Both the position numbers and the translations under genes were made by a program. DNA of 64,000 nucleotides from Rhodopirellula sp. P2 (GTDB lineage: Bacteria; Planctomycetota; Planctomycetia; Pirellulales; Pirellulaceae): contig NZ_CP118225.1 in the NCBI RefSeq assembly GCF_028768465.1, forward strand, positions 5,809,001 to 5,873,000. Reading direction: 5' to 3'. The notes beneath the pieces are model-generated. The model made no database searches, was not told the DNA's origin, and was given only the letters and a program-made list of their open reading frames with translations. Each line of letters starts with the position of its first letter. Position 1 is the stretch's first letter. This document shows positions 8,491 to 18,046 of this stretch, in pieces.

Positions 8491-8991
8491 CGTTCGCCCC
8501 GGTTGGACGTGGGAGCAACAACGCTTCCCGAAACAGTCCCAATGACAAAAGACTCCTGCCGACCTGCTTAACGCTGGGCTGCGAAATGTTTGGTGTGATG
8601 GAGCGCATTCGTGTGCGCAAGTTTTCATCCCGGTAGGGATTTGAGATGGTAGCCGTCGGTAAGCGATCGCGCCACCGACGGACATGCAAACCCCACGCCG
8701 GCACTCTCCATCCCGCCGTGGCCGATGGCCACGGCGGGATGGAGAGTATTTTGGGGAGGCTCGCGATCCGGGGGTACGCTGCTACGCAGCAACCCCCGGC
8801 TACCATCTGACATCCCTACCGGGAAGAAGAAAAACAGCAAGCCGGAAGAAAAATTGCATTCGCGGTCCGAACGCCAACATCAAACATTTCGCAGCCCAGG
8901 CGAACACCCATACGGCTCACAAGGTGAACCCCAATCATTCCTGCGTACATGCTTAGACGCCACTGCACCCCGCGTACAACCGGGGCGAACG
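8491..8991. repeat. About 500-bp nested inverted-repeat element with a perfect central hairpin
   Basis: Five inverted pairs are nested around almost one centre: 8491-8505 with 8977-8991 (15 bp perfect), 8575-8592 with 8881-8898 (18 bp perfect), 8629-8640 with 8812-8823, 8644-8655 with 8797-8808, and the core 8703-8723 with 8727-8747 (21-bp perfect stem, loop GAT). Two more hairpins sit on either side of the core: CCGTCGGT/ACCGACGG at 8653-8681 and CCGGGGGT/ACCCCCGG at 8768-8799. Together 8629-8823 would fold as a stem with three arms. No convincing gene lies inside. It could be a MITE-like element, a structured RNA or a cruciform. Confidence 0.85.
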
Positions 8992-9190
8992 TCCAAACTC
9001 AGGCCTGTCTGGGTGGTTGTGATGAGACGAGCACGTCACCCGCACCACAATTACGAGGACAGATTTCATAGCGGCCTGTCGATGGAATACTAACCCAATG
9101 CGTTAACGAGGGATCGCGTGCGATTGCAACGAGCCTGTGGATCCCTCGCTCACGCTTTTTGAAGTTGCGATTTTCGCGTTAATGGCCAAC

Positions 9191-9304
9191 GGCCTCGTTC
9201 AACATAGCCAGGGGCATCGCCCCTGGAGCAGAAAAACATGCCCCATTTTGGCCAACGGCCAAAGTCAATTCAAAACGTGCGGGTTGATGTTGGCCGTTGG
9301 CCAA
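9191..9304. repeat. GGCCAACGGCC hairpin cluster downstream of a sulfatase
   Basis: The 3' flank of the sulfatase ending at 9362 holds three short hairpins: CCAGGGGC-atc-GCCCCTGG (9208-9226), TTGGCC-aac-GGCCAA (9248-9262) and TTGGCC-gtt-GGCCAA (9290-9304). The last two are also reverse complements of each other, with matching TCAA/TTGA flanks, so they can pair as one longer stem. Termination or an intergenic repeat family are both possible. The stretch 8992-9190 holds nothing I can identify. Confidence 0.6.
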
Positions 9305-9361
9305 CAAAAACGAATGCAAAAGCGCAACTTCAAAACTCATGCGTCGGGTTGTGAACTCGAA

Positions 9362-11230
9362 CTAGTTCGCAATCGCTCTCTTTGAATACGGCTCCTTCGT
9401 ATCCTTTCCAAATTTCATGGTCGGGTAACTGACCAGATATTGGTTCTCGTCGATCAGATTGAAAACGTAGTGAGTCGCGTCTTCGGGCAATTCCACCTGC
9501 AAACGATCACCAACAATTTTCGCGGGCAGCCGATACCATTCCTCGTATCGTTCCCCGCCGTTGTCCGTGTAGATCAGATTGGCTTTCACGATCTTCGCCC
9601 CGTGCGTTTGAAACTTCGCCCACACGATGTTTCCTTCCCGTCCGTGATCCGACACCTCACAGACCTGGTCTTGATGCGGCAAGCGGCGTGAACAAGTCGG
9701 GTTCAAAAATGGCGGGCTGGCGGCCGTTTCATCCAAACGCTTTTGCAGCTCCTCGTTCATGGCCGCTGCTTTCTCCGGCATTTTAGCCGCCAGGTTGTTG
9801 GCCTCCTCGATGTCCACGCGTTGGTTCCGCTCGTCATAGAGGCGGTACAGCTCCAGCGGGTTGCTTCCGTCTTGCAACACATCGGACCAGTTTCGAATCA
9901 GCTTGTAGCCGCCCACGCGAAGGGTGGACTGCATCGACGAGTGCGGGAAATGCCAGAACATTGAATCACGAGGCTTCCCGTCGCGATCAACGATCATGGA
10001 AGCGTCTTTCGGATTGGAAGCGAGCAACGATGACAGATCCGCTCCATCGAGATGTTGCTGAGCCGGTTTGGATGTTCCGGTCCAGGACAAAATGGTTGGA
10101 TAGAAATCCAAGCCGTTGACCATCACATCCGATTCCGTTCCCGGTGCGATCCCTGGGCCGCGAATGATCAATGGGACACGAACACCGCCTTCCTTGGCAT
10201 TGATCTTGCCTTTGTCGAGCGGATAGTTGTCGGTGATGATCTCGCCCGGATGCTGCTCCATCCCACCATTGTCCGACGTGAAGATCACATACGTGTTTTC
10301 GCTCAGTCGGTGGCCCGGCCAGCGTGGGTCTTCCGTTGTCTCGAGGTAACGCAACACCTTGCCAACGTAATGATCCAGCATCTCGACCATCGCTCCGTAG
10401 AACGGATTGCGTTGGCCTTCGAGTTCCCATTTGTCTGGATCGTTCGGGAACGGAACGTTCATTTTTTCGCAATACTTCCGCAACAACCTTTCCGAACGCG
10501 TGTGAATGGGAGCGTGCACCAAATAGGTCGCATGATACAGAAAGAATGGCTGCGACTTGGATTCGTCCATGAACTCCACCGCATTCGCAACGTTTTGATG
10601 AAACGGAAATCCATCTTCATCGAGCTGGTAGGGATCGTCGTCCGCATCGCTTGCGAATCCTGACAAGCGGTCAGGACGCATGCGACGAGTCACACCGCGC
10701 TCGGCACGACTGAAATCAAACCCTTGATCTTCGGGTTGCGGAAACGCGAAGTGCTCAATCGCAACGTGCCATTTTCCCGCGTGTCCCGTGCGGTACCCAT
10801 TTTCGCGAAGCGCCTCGGCGATCGTGACCTCGCTCAACTTCATTCGGCCGCTGTACCAGGGCGATATCAGGGTCGAGTTCTTGGTGTGCGGCGACGGCGG
10901 CGCCCCTCCAACCACATGCGTTTTCTGAGTCCGCGCGGGATGTTTGCCTGACAGGATCGCCGCCCTCGATGGTGCGCACGTTGGTGCCGGCGAATACGCC
11001 TGCCGGAACAAGACGCCCTGCTGACTCAGCCGATCCAGATTGGGAGTCTCATAGGGACACGGTTCATCGACGTCGTAGCAGCCGACATCTTGCCACCCCA
11101 AGTCATCCGCCAACAGCAACACCACGTTCGGCGTCTCCGGACGCTCCTGTGAGAACGCTGAAGCAGCCCAACCCACCGCCAAAAAGAAGGTGCACGTGGC
11201 CAATGCCTGAATTGTCAGGAAGCGAGACAT
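9362..11230 (-). CDS. Exported sulfatase with C-terminal extension
   Basis: This is a family S1 sulfatase of 622 residues. A signal peptide covers residues 1-28. LLLADDLGW (metal site) is near 38-46, the formylglycine motif CAPSR at 85-89, and GKHPARTQKTH follows. GKWHVA and FTSDNGGMEQHPG carry further active-site residues. The last 110 or so residues (VCEVSDHGREGNIVW onward) form an extra beta-rich segment beyond the usual sulfatase C-domain, resembling phosphotriesterase/PhoPQ-type carbohydrate-associated tails but not identified. It lies 79 bp downstream of the beta-helix/PDZ gene on the same strand, so the two are likely an operon. The substrate is unknown. Confidence 0.93.
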   Translation of the reverse strand: MSRFLTIQALATCTFFLAVGWAASAFSQERPETPNVVLLLADDLGWQDVGCYDVDEPCPYETPNLDRLSQQGVLFRQAYSPAPTCAPSRAAILSGKHPARTQKTHVVGGAPPSPHTKNSTLISPWYSGRMKLSEVTIAEALRENGYRTGHAGKWHVAIEHFAFPQPEDQGFDFSRAERGVTRRMRPDRLSGFASDADDDPYQLDEDGFPFHQNVANAVEFMDESKSQPFFLYHATYLVHAPIHTRSERLLRKYCEKMNVPFPNDPDKWELEGQRNPFYGAMVEMLDHYVGKVLRYLETTEDPRWPGHRLSENTYVIFTSDNGGMEQHPGEIITDNYPLDKGKINAKEGGVRVPLIIRGPGIAPGTESDVMVNGLDFYPTILSWTGTSKPAQQHLDGADLSSLLASNPKDASMIVDRDGKPRDSMFWHFPHSSMQSTLRVGGYKLIRNWSDVLQDGSNPLELYRLYDERNQRVDIEEANNLAAKMPEKAAAMNEELQKRLDETAASPPFLNPTCSRRLPHQDQVCEVSDHGREGNIVWAKFQTHGAKIVKANLIYTDNGGERYEEWYRLPAKIVGDRLQVELPEDATHYVFNLIDENQYLVSYPTMKFGKDTKEPYSKRAIAN

Positions 11231-11309
11231 GAGGATTCACCGCAGATGGAGGGAGATGGAGGGGATACCTTGTCGGATCTCAACGGGGCAGGCGATGATC
11301 GCCCAGAAC

Positions 11310-14300
11310 TCACCGTGTCAGAACCTGCAATTCTTGGAAGGCGGTGTTCTCACCGCGTTGGGTGACGGGTTGGACCTTCCAAACGATCCAACGAAAGTGG
11401 CCAAGCGTGTGACCGTCCTTGGATCGCAACCCAACCGAGTTGAACTGGCCGTGTTTCTGGCCCGTCGTGTCGACCGATACGAGTGGCGTGAATCGGGACC
11501 GATCCTCAACGTTCCATCCAGGATCCGATGCCGAGTCGCTCGCATACAAAGTTAGTTTCTGTGGCCCCCGAACACCGTTCCAATTCGTGGACCAACTCGC
11601 AATCGACACCACACTTTGGACGGTTCCCAGATCCAATCGATACGCACCTGAGTCGACTCCGTTTGCAAACACCGGCCCATAGCCTTCTTCCAATTTGCCA
11701 TCCGTGAGCGACGGAAGCGGTGCATCACGAACCGAATGATTGGCGTCCACCTTCGCATCCGCGGGCGACTCCTGGCGGAGTTGCTGGATTGCGGCAGGTG
11801 ACTCGAAGCTTTCAAGAATCACAGCGGGAGCCGAATCGGTCGTCACGTCAATCACTCGCTGTTCGCGGACCACCTTCAGTCGCAACGACGAACCGCTCGC
11901 CCCTTGATATCCGGCCAACAAATCCGAGACCCTGCGAACGCGTTTGCCGTTGAGCCCTTGGATCACGTCCCCCTCTTGCAAACCTGCCTTCGCGGCAATG
12001 CTTGAGGGAGCAACCGCCGACAACGCAACGCCGCCCTCTTCCTTGGCAACGCCGTACGCCGAGAACTCCTCCCCCTTCAAATCATTTGCCTTGGCCCCCA
12101 ACCAATAAATTGGCTGTGGGCGCGTCACTGGTCCGCTGTCGGAACGCGGTTTCTGGAGTGAGTTTTTGACATTCAAATCCGGGATCACAGGCGTCTTGGC
12201 GATCTTCTTCAGTGAAGGCTTCTTCACCCCGAACTGGTCCATCGGAAAGTTCTTGAATCCGATTTTGAACGCGGGTGAATCGGTCTCGACGCGAAAATCG
12301 CCTTTCGCAGGATCGACAAACTTGGGATCCCCAACAACTGAATTCACATCCCAACCAAAGCCCGCGTAACGATCCTTGATCTGTGGAGCTTTGGCATAAT
12401 ACAAATTGCCGTCGACTCGCTTCCCCTTGGCCGTTTTCGTCGGCATCCGAGCACCTTGAGGTGCGGCCATGAAGATGTTGCCGAAGACTTCATCGCCGCT
12501 GTCGTTGTACCAAACGTGCGGGTGCAACCCGTTGTTGATCGTGATGTTGTTCCATGCCCGACGTCGAAATCCTTCACGCAACTTCAAGCCACCGGCCAAC
12601 ATCAGGTTGTTGGTGATGTCATAGTTGGACGATCCATCGTCCAGATCGATGTCCCAGCCGTGGTCGCAGCGCCAACGACTGTTTCGAATCACCGTGGTTT
12701 TGACAGCGTCCAAGAAGGGAAAGCTGGGCTCAGCGTCGATGATCTTTTGGCTGGCCCCACGATCACTGCTCCAGTAGCGATCGCGACCCCAGGAGTTGAA
12801 CGATCCATGGTCATGCGTTTCCTGGACCGTGTCAAAGACATCGCAGCCTTCGATCAAGTGACCGCCCCACGCCCCATCACCGATGTTGATACCGGCCCGT
12901 GCACAGTCGTAGATCGAGCAATCACGAACGGTGATGTGCTGTGCCATTTCAATTTGCACGCCCGCAGGCTGCCGTTCGACACGTCCAATCCCATGGATCA
13001 AGCAATCTTCCACGATGCAGTCCGCCGGGTAGTCATTGGTCTTTGGCCCAGGCGTCCGATCCACCTTCGCCAAATCGTTTTTTTGCCCGTACTGAAACAA
13101 CGGGTCTCGCACCGCATCAGGATTCCCCACAAAACAAACGCCACTGGCTCCCGCGTCGTGAATGTGGCACCCGACGATCTGAGCCCGGCGGTTGTAATTG
13201 TTGACAAAAATCGCGTTGCCACCCATTTGGTCAAACTCGGAATTCGCGATTGTCACGTCCTCCGTTCCGGTCACCACCACCGCGCCACCGCGATAGATTG
13301 TCCAGTCCGATCGAAGCATCGGTTCCTTGGTATCCATGAACGTTCGAGCGGAGTGACGAAAGACAAAACCGTTTAACGTGATGTGTCGCACGGGGTGTTG
13401 CTCGGTTCCATTGAACTCGATCAAGTGCCGCAACCGAACGACTTCCATCTTGGCCGTTTTTAAATCCACCGCTGGACCAGGGTAAAAAGTCAACGTGTTC
13501 GTTTTCGCGTTGTGGTACCACTCGCCCGGTGCATCCAATTCTTCGAAGATGTTCTCGACCATCCGTTGGTCCGCGTGCATCCCGGAGGGGCGATTGTTTT
13601 GCCAACCGCCTTCAAAGGTCACGTTGCCTTCCGAATCTTTGCCTGTGATCCGGTAGTGATACCCACCCCAGCGTGCTCGATGCATCGCGTGAATGAAACC
13701 ACCACTTGGATCACTCCAATTTGCGGCACGCTGTTTGGATAAGGCGTCTGCAGCGTGACCTTGGTACGCCTCAGTCGTCTTGGCTGGATCGTAGTTGGGA
13801 TAACGTGCCATGCGTTGCATCCTGCCATCGACAAACAATTGATCAATCGACAACCCGGGTGCCGTGTTGGCTTGCACGATGCCATCACGAAACTGCTTCC
13901 AGATCACGTCAAGCTGTGAGCCTCCACTCAAAACCGCCTGGCCTTCGTTTTCAGCACGGTAGATCACCGGGTGCTCAGCCGAACCCGAGTCGTCCGGTTC
14001 AAACACCAACGTTCGTGGCAAGTGGTGCACACCATCGCTGACCCAAACCGTCACCGGTTCCTTCCCAACGACTGCCTTCACGATTTCGCGAGCACGGTCG
14101 ATCGAAGCAACGGGCGCCGCCTGGGAACCGTCATGGGCATCATTGCCTCGCACGTTGACGTACACATCCAATGCGATTGCTGACGGCATTCCCAACGCCA
14201 TCCACATCAGCATCCACAGGGCACGCGACAGACCGCACCAAACACCACGGGCCGGTGCAGCAACACCTCCGTTCCTCAGGCCGCCGGGTCCGCCGCCCGG

Positions 14301-14408
14301 TGCGTGGCCGGAGGTCTCGCGACCAACCGCTGGGTGGTCAATGTTCGCCGTTGTTTCCGAACGATTCCCAAGAACTGTTCGGGAGGTTTGCGTTCGCGAG
14401 AGATGCAT
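11310..14408 (-). CDS. Exported parallel beta-helix protein fused to PDZ and discoidin-like domains
   Basis: The protein has 1032 residues from the ATG at 14408; the frame is open to 14540 but the extra sequence is Arg/Trp-rich and not signal-like. A hydrophobic segment near residues 60-80 (LWMLMWMALGMPSAIAL) is the likely signal. Then come DVYVNVRGNDAHDGS, a typical opening of exported beta-helix proteins, and a long helix with repeated ITVRDCSIYDCARAGINIGD-like coils to about residue 700. A PDZ domain follows (GVALSAVAPSSIAAKAGLQE, GDVIQGLNGKRV; about 795-870). The last 140 residues read like an F5/8 type C fold (YRLDLGTVQSVVSIASWSTN). The likely role is binding or cleaving polysaccharide at the cell surface, coupled to the downstream sulfatase. 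Confidence 0.78.
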   Translation of the reverse strand: MHLSRTQTSRTVLGNRSETTANIDHPAVGRETSGHAPGGGPGGLRNGGVAAPARGVWCGLSRALWMLMWMALGMPSAIALDVYVNVRGNDAHDGSQAAPVASIDRAREIVKAVVGKEPVTVWVSDGVHHLPRTLVFEPDDSGSAEHPVIYRAENEGQAVLSGGSQLDVIWKQFRDGIVQANTAPGLSIDQLFVDGRMQRMARYPNYDPAKTTEAYQGHAADALSKQRAANWSDPSGGFIHAMHRARWGGYHYRITGKDSEGNVTFEGGWQNNRPSGMHADQRMVENIFEELDAPGEWYHNAKTNTLTFYPGPAVDLKTAKMEVVRLRHLIEFNGTEQHPVRHITLNGFVFRHSARTFMDTKEPMLRSDWTIYRGGAVVVTGTEDVTIANSEFDQMGGNAIFVNNYNRRAQIVGCHIHDAGASGVCFVGNPDAVRDPLFQYGQKNDLAKVDRTPGPKTNDYPADCIVEDCLIHGIGRVERQPAGVQIEMAQHITVRDCSIYDCARAGINIGDGAWGGHLIEGCDVFDTVQETHDHGSFNSWGRDRYWSSDRGASQKIIDAEPSFPFLDAVKTTVIRNSRWRCDHGWDIDLDDGSSNYDITNNLMLAGGLKLREGFRRRAWNNITINNGLHPHVWYNDSGDEVFGNIFMAAPQGARMPTKTAKGKRVDGNLYYAKAPQIKDRYAGFGWDVNSVVGDPKFVDPAKGDFRVETDSPAFKIGFKNFPMDQFGVKKPSLKKIAKTPVIPDLNVKNSLQKPRSDSGPVTRPQPIYWLGAKANDLKGEEFSAYGVAKEEGGVALSAVAPSSIAAKAGLQEGDVIQGLNGKRVRRVSDLLAGYQGASGSSLRLKVVREQRVIDVTTDSAPAVILESFESPAAIQQLRQESPADAKVDANHSVRDAPLPSLTDGKLEEGYGPVFANGVDSGAYRLDLGTVQSVVSIASWSTNWNGVRGPQKLTLYASDSASDPGWNVEDRSRFTPLVSVDTTGQKHGQFNSVGLRSKDGHTLGHFRWIVWKVQPVTQRGENTAFQELQVLTR

Positions 14409-14730
14409 TCTGATTTTCAATGAGAGAGAGTTCTGGCACTCGAACACGATGATCCAACCGCTAGAAAACTCGACGGGCCAATGCGGCGTCCTCGAAATGA
14501 TTTGCGACACTCTAGGGCCGCGAAGCGACCACCAATGCAAACTACCGGACTAGAATCAGGCACCAGCATACCAGCCAAGCGTTTGAGATTCCCCTGTCCA
14601 CCCCGCCCCCGGAGATGCAATCTGGCCGCCTTCGCCACACCGATGTAATTTCAACGGACGCGTCTCGGTGAACGCTGTTCAGGAGAGTTGCGTCCTCGCC
14701 AACGTTCCACCCCAAGCATTTTGAAACCGG
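14409..14730. other. Divergent intergenic region
   Basis: This 322-bp gap lies between the left-going beta-helix/PDZ gene and the right-going RDD gene, so it should contain both promoters. I see no repeat, RNA gene or convincing promoter hexamers in it. Confidence 0.4.
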
Positions 14731-15294
14731 ATGAAACCCCAGCACGTTGACCATTCGCTCGGCGAAGGCATTTACTTCGCCCACGAATCGTATCCTGGTT
14801 TCATCCGTCGCTTGATCGCGATGATGATTGATGGAGCGATTCTGACGTTCGCTGGGATCGCGATTTGGATCCTGTTGGCGTTGCTGTTCTACGTCCTGGA
14901 AACCGACCGAAGTCCAGAGACGCTCCACATTGCGATTTGGCTCACCATCATTTGGGTCTACATGACGGTGATCAAACGTTCTTGGCTGCGCACCATCGGT
15001 TACCGGCTATCGGGACTGCAAATCGTTGACACGCGTGGATCCCGACCGTCGCTAATGAAGATGACTTTTCGATTGCTGATGTGGATCTTTGGTCCCTTCA
15101 ATTTCATCCTTGACCTGATGTGGTTGGCAGCCGACTCAGAGCAACAAACGTTGCGAGACTGCTACTGCGGCACCTACGTCGTGCGTGCCACCGCGCAACC
15201 GGAAGGCTCCGCTCCGATGCATCTGACTCGATATTTCGCGACCGGACTCGCCCCTTCCTACCCACGCGTCGTGCGTCCTGGGAAGGTTGCATGA
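14731..15294 (+). CDS. RDD family membrane protein
   Basis: This 187-residue protein has the RDD pattern: PGFIRRLIAMMIDGAI near residues 22-37 (first Arg and the DG pair), two transmembrane helices (about 35-58 and 66-85), then RTIGYRLSGLQIVDTRG (second Arg/Asp segment). A third hydrophobic stretch (LLMWIFGPFNFILDLMWLA) and DRDCY-like LRDCYCGTYVV end the domain. RDD proteins are small inner-membrane proteins of poorly known function, in some cases linked to ion transport. Its stop overlaps the start of the acetyltransferase gene (ATGA at 15291-15294), so the two are co-translated. Confidence 0.85.
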   Translation: MKPQHVDHSLGEGIYFAHESYPGFIRRLIAMMIDGAILTFAGIAIWILLALLFYVLETDRSPETLHIAIWLTIIWVYMTVIKRSWLRTIGYRLSGLQIVDTRGSRPSLMKMTFRLLMWIFGPFNFILDLMWLAADSEQQTLRDCYCGTYVVRATAQPEGSAPMHLTRYFATGLAPSYPRVVRPGKVA

Positions 15295-15788
15295 ACCACC
15301 TTCCAATTCGAGAGTTGACGATCGAGGACTCTGCCGCGGCCGTCGAATTGAACGAAACGGTCGTCGCACTCACCAGCCCCATGGATGCTGAACGCTTTGC
15401 AGCGCTGCACGCACTCAGCAGTCTGACACTCGCGGCGGAAATCGACGGTCAGCTCGCCGGATTCCTACTCGCGATGCCTGCCGGCGCGGCATACGACAAT
15501 GGCAACTTCCAATGGTTCTCAGAACGCCACGAACAATTTGTCTACATCGACCGGGTCGTGGTCTCAAAGGAATTCCGAGGCCACGGCGTTGGCCGCTCGC
15601 TGTATGCGAAAGCGTTCGACGAGGCGAAACGCCAGGGTGCGTTGCACATCTGTGCGGAAATCGATCTCCAACCAGCCAATCACGCATCCCTCCGATTCCA
15701 CGAAGTTGCCAAGTTCATTCCCATCGGCACTCGCCTGCTGGACAATGAAAAAACCGTGTCCATGCAAATTCGATCGCTCCCTGACTGA
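15291..15788 (+). CDS. GNAT family N-acetyltransferase
   Basis: This 165-residue GNAT protein transfers an acetyl group from acetyl-CoA to an unknown amine. The acetyl-CoA-binding motif A is clear: YIDRVVVSKEFRGHGVGRSL near residues 82-101, with the R-x-x-G-x-G loop. Before it is LAAEIDGQLAGFLLAMP (motif D) and after it the N-H-A-S-L-R-F-H segment of motif B. The frame extends upstream to 15120, but that would overlap most of the RDD gene. The ATG at 15291, coupled to the RDD stop, fits the domain boundaries exactly. Confidence 0.9.
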   Translation: MNHLPIRELTIEDSAAAVELNETVVALTSPMDAERFAALHALSSLTLAAEIDGQLAGFLLAMPAGAAYDNGNFQWFSERHEQFVYIDRVVVSKEFRGHGVGRSLYAKAFDEAKRQGALHICAEIDLQPANHASLRFHEVAKFIPIGTRLLDNEKTVSMQIRSLPD

Positions 15789-15847
15789 CATCACTCTGCC
15801 GACCGATCTCGGAACAACACGCCCGCCTTCGCACTTGAGAAACCGAC

Positions 15848-17143
15848 ATGCCCGCCCTTCGAATCCTCCTTGCTTTTCTCTTGACTTGCTTGTCGTGGAA
15901 TCTCCTTGTGAGCGTCGAACCACTTGCGGCACAAGAGACCACATCGATTCCGACTGACGCCTTGAAATCCCAAATGGATCAGGCCTGGGAAGTCACCTGG
16001 GGCAGATTCTTCCAAGCGGACGTGCAGACATTTGCTGACTACCTCAGCAGCTATGAACCAGGGCAAGAACTCGCACACCTGCCCACCGCCGAGGAGGTCC
16101 AACGTCAGTACCCCAACCCATGTGGCTACAGCACGGGGATGGAAGACGGCATGATTTTGGGGGGTGCCATGCTCAGCATCCTTGCGGACAAGTACGCGGT
16201 GACGAACGACGACACCCTGCGAGAAAGAGCGAAGCAAGTGTTCCGCGGCGTGCACCTCTGCGCGACCGTGCACGGAGTCCCCGGGTTCCTGGCCCGAAAC
16301 GTCTGCGCCGAAGATCGCAAAAGCGTCTACATCAACTCCTCTCGAGACCAATACACCCACGGCGTGCACGGGCTTTGGAAATACTATCGAAGTCCGCTTT
16401 CAGACCAAGCGACTCGTTCTGAAATTCGCGAAATCCTGGCGGCGGTCGCAGATCGAATGACCGAGTTTGCCACACCGGAAAACGATTTCGATTTTTGCCG
16501 CGCCGATGGACAACGGTGTCCGCTGGGCATCTGCCGCATGTGGAATGTGCAAGCTCACGAGGCCGCCCGCTTGCCCATGATCTACGCCGCCGCCTGGGAT
16601 GTCACCCGAGACGAAAAGTATCGCCAACAGTGGCGTCATTACGTCGCCGAGGCGGTGAAGCAATCCGCCAATCCCGACAAGAACACACCGGCGTATGCGA
16701 TCTTGCAAATGCAGTGCTCCTTGGAATTGCTGCATCAGTTGGAACCGGACCCAAAACAAAAATCGCAAATCCAAGACGTGATGCAACACCTGGCAAGCAT
16801 CGCGGAAGAACGTTCGGCTCGCGTCTCAATCCAACTCACGCACAAGACCGTGGAAGAAATGCAGATGCTGGGACCGGACTGGCGTCACGTCGACCACTGG
16901 ATCAACCAGAACGAATATGCCAACCCACAGTGGGGAAAATACCGAGAGGTGTGGCACCTCACACGCGAAGCCGGTGAAGCCGCCATGGTGCCACTGATGG
17001 TGGACGCCCCGGTTCTGACCTCTGAGCAAAAGAAACGGTTGCGGGACCTGATCCGGAACACCGACTACTCGCACAACTCCAGTTGCGGGATCATTTATCA
17101 CCAGGGTGCTTACTGGAAATCACGCTTGACCAACAACCTCTGA
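15848..17143 (+). CDS. Exported alpha/alpha-toroid-like protein of unknown function
   Basis: This 431-residue protein has a signal peptide (about 1-28, ending LAAQE). The rest is almost all helical, with regularly spaced helix pairs and conserved-looking YSTGMEDGMILGGAML, QYTHGVHGLWKYYRSPL and RMWNVQAHEAARLPMIYAAA segments. This resembles six-hairpin glycosidases and related exported planctomycete proteins, but I recognise no catalytic motif. It follows the GNAT gene by 59 bp on the same strand and sits among sulfatases, so a role in carbohydrate processing is plausible. It is otherwise unassigned. Confidence 0.7.
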   Translation: MPALRILLAFLLTCLSWNLLVSVEPLAAQETTSIPTDALKSQMDQAWEVTWGRFFQADVQTFADYLSSYEPGQELAHLPTAEEVQRQYPNPCGYSTGMEDGMILGGAMLSILADKYAVTNDDTLRERAKQVFRGVHLCATVHGVPGFLARNVCAEDRKSVYINSSRDQYTHGVHGLWKYYRSPLSDQATRSEIREILAAVADRMTEFATPENDFDFCRADGQRCPLGICRMWNVQAHEAARLPMIYAAAWDVTRDEKYRQQWRHYVAEAVKQSANPDKNTPAYAILQMQCSLELLHQLEPDPKQKSQIQDVMQHLASIAEERSARVSIQLTHKTVEEMQMLGPDWRHVDHWINQNEYANPQWGKYREVWHLTREAGEAAMVPLMVDAPVLTSEQKKRLRDLIRNTDYSHNSSCGIIYHQGAYWKSRLTNNL

Positions 17144-17245
17144 CTGGAGCGAAATGCTCTTTGTCAACACGACTCGAAAGATTCGTAAAACGGCTCAGCG
17201 AATCCCCCCGACTCGCCGCGTTATGAAACGAACGGATCATCGAGA

Positions 17246-18046
17246 GTGAAGCGTTTGCGGCCTTTCGCAGGCTCGAATGGTTCGGGTAAGTCGACGATCA
17301 AAAACAATCCTGTTATTCAACCAGAGTGGTTAGAAATGCAGGTCAATCCCGACGAAATTGAACTGGAACTCCGGACTGCAGGATTCATTGATCTCAGTCG
17401 CATCGGCATCGAAATATCTCCCCATGAGTTGAACGTTGGATATCACTCATCCAATCACTGGGGAATCCGCGAGTTGGACAGCAAAACAACTTTCAAAATG
17501 GGACACCAAACGATCTTTTCCTTCGCACTTCCAATCTCACATCTTGCCACGCGTCATGGATCGCTGGGTATTTTCGCGACCGCTTGATCCTTGAAGGAAA
17601 ATCACTCGCGACCGAGTCGGTCATGTCCCATCACTCCAAGATTGAGTTGCTTCAACAAACCGAACGAACTGGCTACCGAAATCACCTCTACTTTGTTGCG
17701 ACATCTGACGAAGAAATCAACTTGGACCGAGTTCGACTTCGGGTTTCACAAGGTGGGCACGACGTGCCGGAACAAAAGACCCGAGAACGCTACCATCGCT
17801 CCATCGCACTGCTTGGGAAAGCACTGCACCACCTCTATCGCGTTCTATCGCGGTTACGTTTTTGACAACTCGGGAGCAGAGCCCGAACTGATTGCAGAAC
17901 GAACCCCACAAGGCACCGTTGAATTGCGATCGCGTACCATTCCACAATGGTTTGCTGATGCGGTTTGGAACCAGTCGACTTCCGACAAAATCTGCTCCGT
18001 GAGCATCTCATTCCTGACGGGCGGCCTTCCTATCATTCATCCCTGA
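17246..18046 (+). pseudogene. Zeta-toxin/AAA kinase-like gene broken by two frameshifts
   Basis: Three frames together give the usual zeta-toxin-like ATPase protein. Frame 1 of the remnant (17246-17587) has the Walker A loop AGSNGSGKST, then VNPDEIELELRTAGFIDLSR. The reading shifts near 17570-17587 to RLILEGKSLATESVMSH, followed by KIELLQQT, LYFVATSDEEINLDRVRLRV and GGHDVPEQKTRERYHRS (to 17865). It shifts again near 17840-17860 to YVFDNSGAEPELIAERTPQG (to 18046). Each block matches the family in order, so this is one decayed gene. No antitoxin-like gene lies beside it. Its 3' end overlaps the convergent sulfatase end by 14 bp. An assembly error at both points is the alternative. Confidence 0.8.

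Noticed and set aside
8473..9093. Several short frames inside the nested palindrome and after it
   Set aside because: Frames on both strands arise from the inverted symmetry; none has a domain, signal peptide or plausible start region.
14409..14540. Upstream extension of the beta-helix/PDZ gene
   Set aside because: The translation is not signal-like; the hydrophobic segment lies after the ATG at 14408.
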